64,000 nucleotides of DNA, taken from Pedobacter suwonensis. GTDB lineage: Bacteria > Bacteroidota > Bacteroidia > Sphingobacteriales > Sphingobacteriaceae. Of this stretch, positions 63,201 to 64,000 are shown piece after piece (the stretch's first letter is position 1; the number at the start of each line of letters is the position of its first letter). The notes below the pieces were generated by a model. It made no database searches, had not been told where the DNA came from, and saw only the letters and a list, made by a program, of their open reading frames with translations. The stretch is taken from positions 62,001 to 126,000 of the forward strand of contig NZ_FOJM01000017.1 of the NCBI RefSeq assembly GCF_900111825.1, in the 5' to 3' direction. The position numbers and the translations under genes were made by a program.

Positions 63201-64000
63201 ATTAACGGTAATGGTGATTGATTTTGCATTAGCCGCTGTATTTTCACATTTATTATCTCCTTTAACCGTTACATAATAGGTGGTTGTTGCTGTAAGTACC
63301 GGAGTAATGAAATTAGCACCGGTAAATGCTACTGTAGTTAAAGCTGCATCACTGTACCAGGTAAATACCGGGTTGATTACGGTTGTACTTGTTGCATTTA
63401 AGGTAACTGAAGCTCCACCGCAAACGGTACCTGTTCCAGCCAGGTTAATGTCAGTTTGGGTAGCTGCAGGGTTTACGGTTATCGTAACCTCTTTTGCGTT
63501 ACCTGCAGCGTTTGCACATTTATTTGTTCCGCTAACCGTAACATAGTATTTAGTGGTTGTGGTAAGCGCTGGCGTATTAAATACCTGCCCTACATAAGCA
63601 ACCTGTGTTAATGCCGCATCAGAATACCAGGTAAATACCGGACTGGTTACAGTTGTACTGGTAGCCGTAAGCACTGCAGTACCAGCAGCACATAGTGATG
63701 TCGTTCCGGTTACGGTTACATCAGTAGCTAATGCGGATGGATTAACCGTAATGGAAACTTTTGTACGCGTTGCGTTTGAACAACCTGTTCCACTTACCGC
63801 TTCAACATAATAATCATATGTTCCTGCTGCAAGAGATGCAGATGTAGTAAAACTACTATTGTTTGTTACCAGCAAATTTCCAGCTACCGCAGCATCGTAC
63901 CAGTTATAAGTTACCCCTGCAACGGCCTGTACGCTTAAAGTAGCAGATGAACCGATGCAGGTTGAGGTTGGATTGGTAGTTGATGGAAGTGGTGGTGCCG
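60261..64000 (-). CDS. Giant Ig-like repeat protein with T9SS type B (gliding motility) C-terminal domain, 5' truncated
   Basis: At least 1,245 residues, open through the right edge; a TTG-start at 63875 is not a real start. From the edge inward: one Ig-like domain (GVTYNWYDAAVAGN), eight highly similar units of about 90 residues (FTWYSDAALT..., TATTTYYVTVKGDNKCEN), three divergent Ig-like units (EWYNAAVGG, NWYTTSAGG, RWYAASSGG), a fibronectin-like domain (about TFAWTAVAGATAYEV) and the C-terminal sorting domain with VYIPNAFTPNNDGKND ... NGWDGTFKGVNQPNGVYVY. It is exported by the T9SS and held at the cell surface. Probable adhesin. Confidence 0.93.
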   Translation of the reverse strand, partial: APPLPSTTNPTSTCIGSSATLSVQAVAGVTYNWYDAAVAGNLLVTNNSSFTTSASLAAGTYDYYVEAVSGTGCSNATRTKVSITVNPSALATDVTVTGTTSLCAAGTAVLTATSTTVTSPVFTWYSDAALTQVAYVGQVFNTPALTTTTKYYVTVSGTNKCANAAGNAKEVTITVNPAATQTDINLAGTGTVCGGASVTLNATSTTVINPVFTWYSDAALTTVAFTGANFITPVLTATTTYYVTVKGDNKCENTAANAKSITITVNPSATDSDIAISGFTSICKGSPAALSASATSVINPVFTWYSDANLTTVAYVGASFTTPALNATTNYYVTVKGDNKCENLAASAKIVTVTVKEFATAADIAVSNAQICSGSTVMLMASSTTVTQPVFTWYSDASLTNAVFTGPTFTVAGLTATTTYYVSVKGANKCENSAADAKAVTVTVNPLATTTDIILNGSTIACAGSSAVLSATSPSVTNPVFTWYSDAALTNVSFIGATFTTPPLTATTTYYVTVKGDNKCENAPGTARVVTINVSPVATAADVASADATICSGAGTTLVASTTTVTNPTFTWYNDAALTSVAYVGASFATPALTATTNYYVTVKGDNKCENSAITAKMVTVTVNEGATAADIALSVPPKLCGSGSAVINASSTTVTNPVFTWYNDASLTSVAFTGPTFNTPVLTATTTYYVTVKGTNKCENTAANAKPVTVTVNPNAVAADITVNGSTSVCGNTAATLAATSTAVTNPVFTWYSDATLNTVVFTGPVFTTPVLAANTTYYVTVKGDNRCENTSATARAVVITVNASPDNPVVSVPNGGICAGDGATLTITNAQAGVTYEWYNAAVGGNLLFTGTIFNVTALTTTDYYILAIGTGGCTNNGGRVKVTVTANTKPSVPTVAATSVSVCTGSTAILTVTNPQTGVAYNWYTTSAGGTAAGTGINFTTPAVNANTTYYVEGANGTCISSSRTAVNVIALPVPVAPALVTAANGTLCAGSSTILTVNNPVAGLAYRWYAASSGGTVLAEGTAFTTPNLNVTTIYYVEAIAAGGCASATRTAVTITVLPVLAKPTVVVQTTTANSVTFAWTAVAGATAYEVSLNNGLTWVIPTGGSTGTTYLIAGLKPDQSVSILVRAKGQIECQTSQNGSATGKAANPFGDQVYIPNAFTPNNDGKNDVFLIYGNTISSAKMSIYTQWGQLIFQSDNVANGWDGTFKGVNQPNGVYVYMVDITFSNGTTSMRKGTVTLIR
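61590..63720 (-). repeat. Tandem coding repeat, 267/270-bp period, eight units
   Basis: The phrase TACCAGGTAAATAC or close variants begins at 61741, 62011, 62281, 62548, 62818, 63085, 63355 and 63625; spacings are 270, 270, 267, 270, 267, 270 and 270 bp. Each unit codes for one Ig-like domain with two Cys and FTWY(S/N)D. Confidence 0.95.

Noticed and set aside
61590..63720. CRISPR or satellite array
   Set aside because: The period is a multiple of three and the frame stays open through all units; it is a coding domain repeat.

Overview
The window looks like chromosome of a Bacteroidota bacterium of the Sphingobacteriaceae, most like Pedobacter. This is inferred from the low GC, the many SCKK-type lipoproteins, the type IX secretion (T9SS) proteins, a bacillithiol-type reductase, and promoters of the Bacteroidota form TTG-N19-22-TAnnTTTG that can be read upstream of several genes. 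No rRNA, tRNA, CRISPR array or transposase was seen.

Layout. 0-20 kb is mostly housekeeping: ahcY, a CBS-pair protein, an M28 peptidase, a polyprenyl synthase/TerC pair, an alpha/beta hydrolase, YpdA, a DUF1080 protein, the sucA-sucB operon, and a light-damage group (cryptochrome-DASH, a TIGR01777 epimerase and a CPD photolyase). 20-22.6 kb holds three lipoprotein genes, two of them FKBP-type. 22.7-29.9 kb is one fatty-acid beta-oxidation unit on the minus strand: MarR, the FadB-type multifunctional enzyme, a four-helix-bundle gene, thiolase, a decayed second four-helix-bundle copy, and acyl-CoA dehydrogenase. 30-47.5 kb carries envelope and transport genes: OmpA, gamma-glutamyltransferase with a long-chain acyl-CoA ligase, an M61 peptidase, a complete RND efflux operon, a BadF-type kinase and a receiver-only response regulator. 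htpG follows at 48 kb, then a small HsdR-N-like gene.

The most interesting region is 51.4-56.8 kb, which looks like a peptide (RiPP) biosynthesis locus. Three tandem, nearly identical small genes of 46-49 codons are too short for a normal gene screen. They lie on the minus strand between a LytTR response regulator and a LytS-type sensor kinase, both on the plus strand. A 932-residue LanB-type dehydratase with a fused SpaB_C domain meets the kinase gene tail to tail. The three peptides share the C-terminal segment FSTNPTGDQSHTVMTSF, rich in Ser and Thr but without any Cys, so classical lanthionine rings cannot form within the peptide. No LanC, protease or exporter is seen in the window.

57-64 kb is a T9SS/gliding-type operon on the minus strand. 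It encodes a giant Ig-like repeat protein with a type B sorting domain (running off the window edge), a PorP/SprF protein and a PorE-like OmpA protein. Intergenic DNA is rich in dispersed repeats: GTCAT...ATGAC hairpins, paired direct repeats, and TTTGAGAT-rich tracts around the four-helix-bundle genes.
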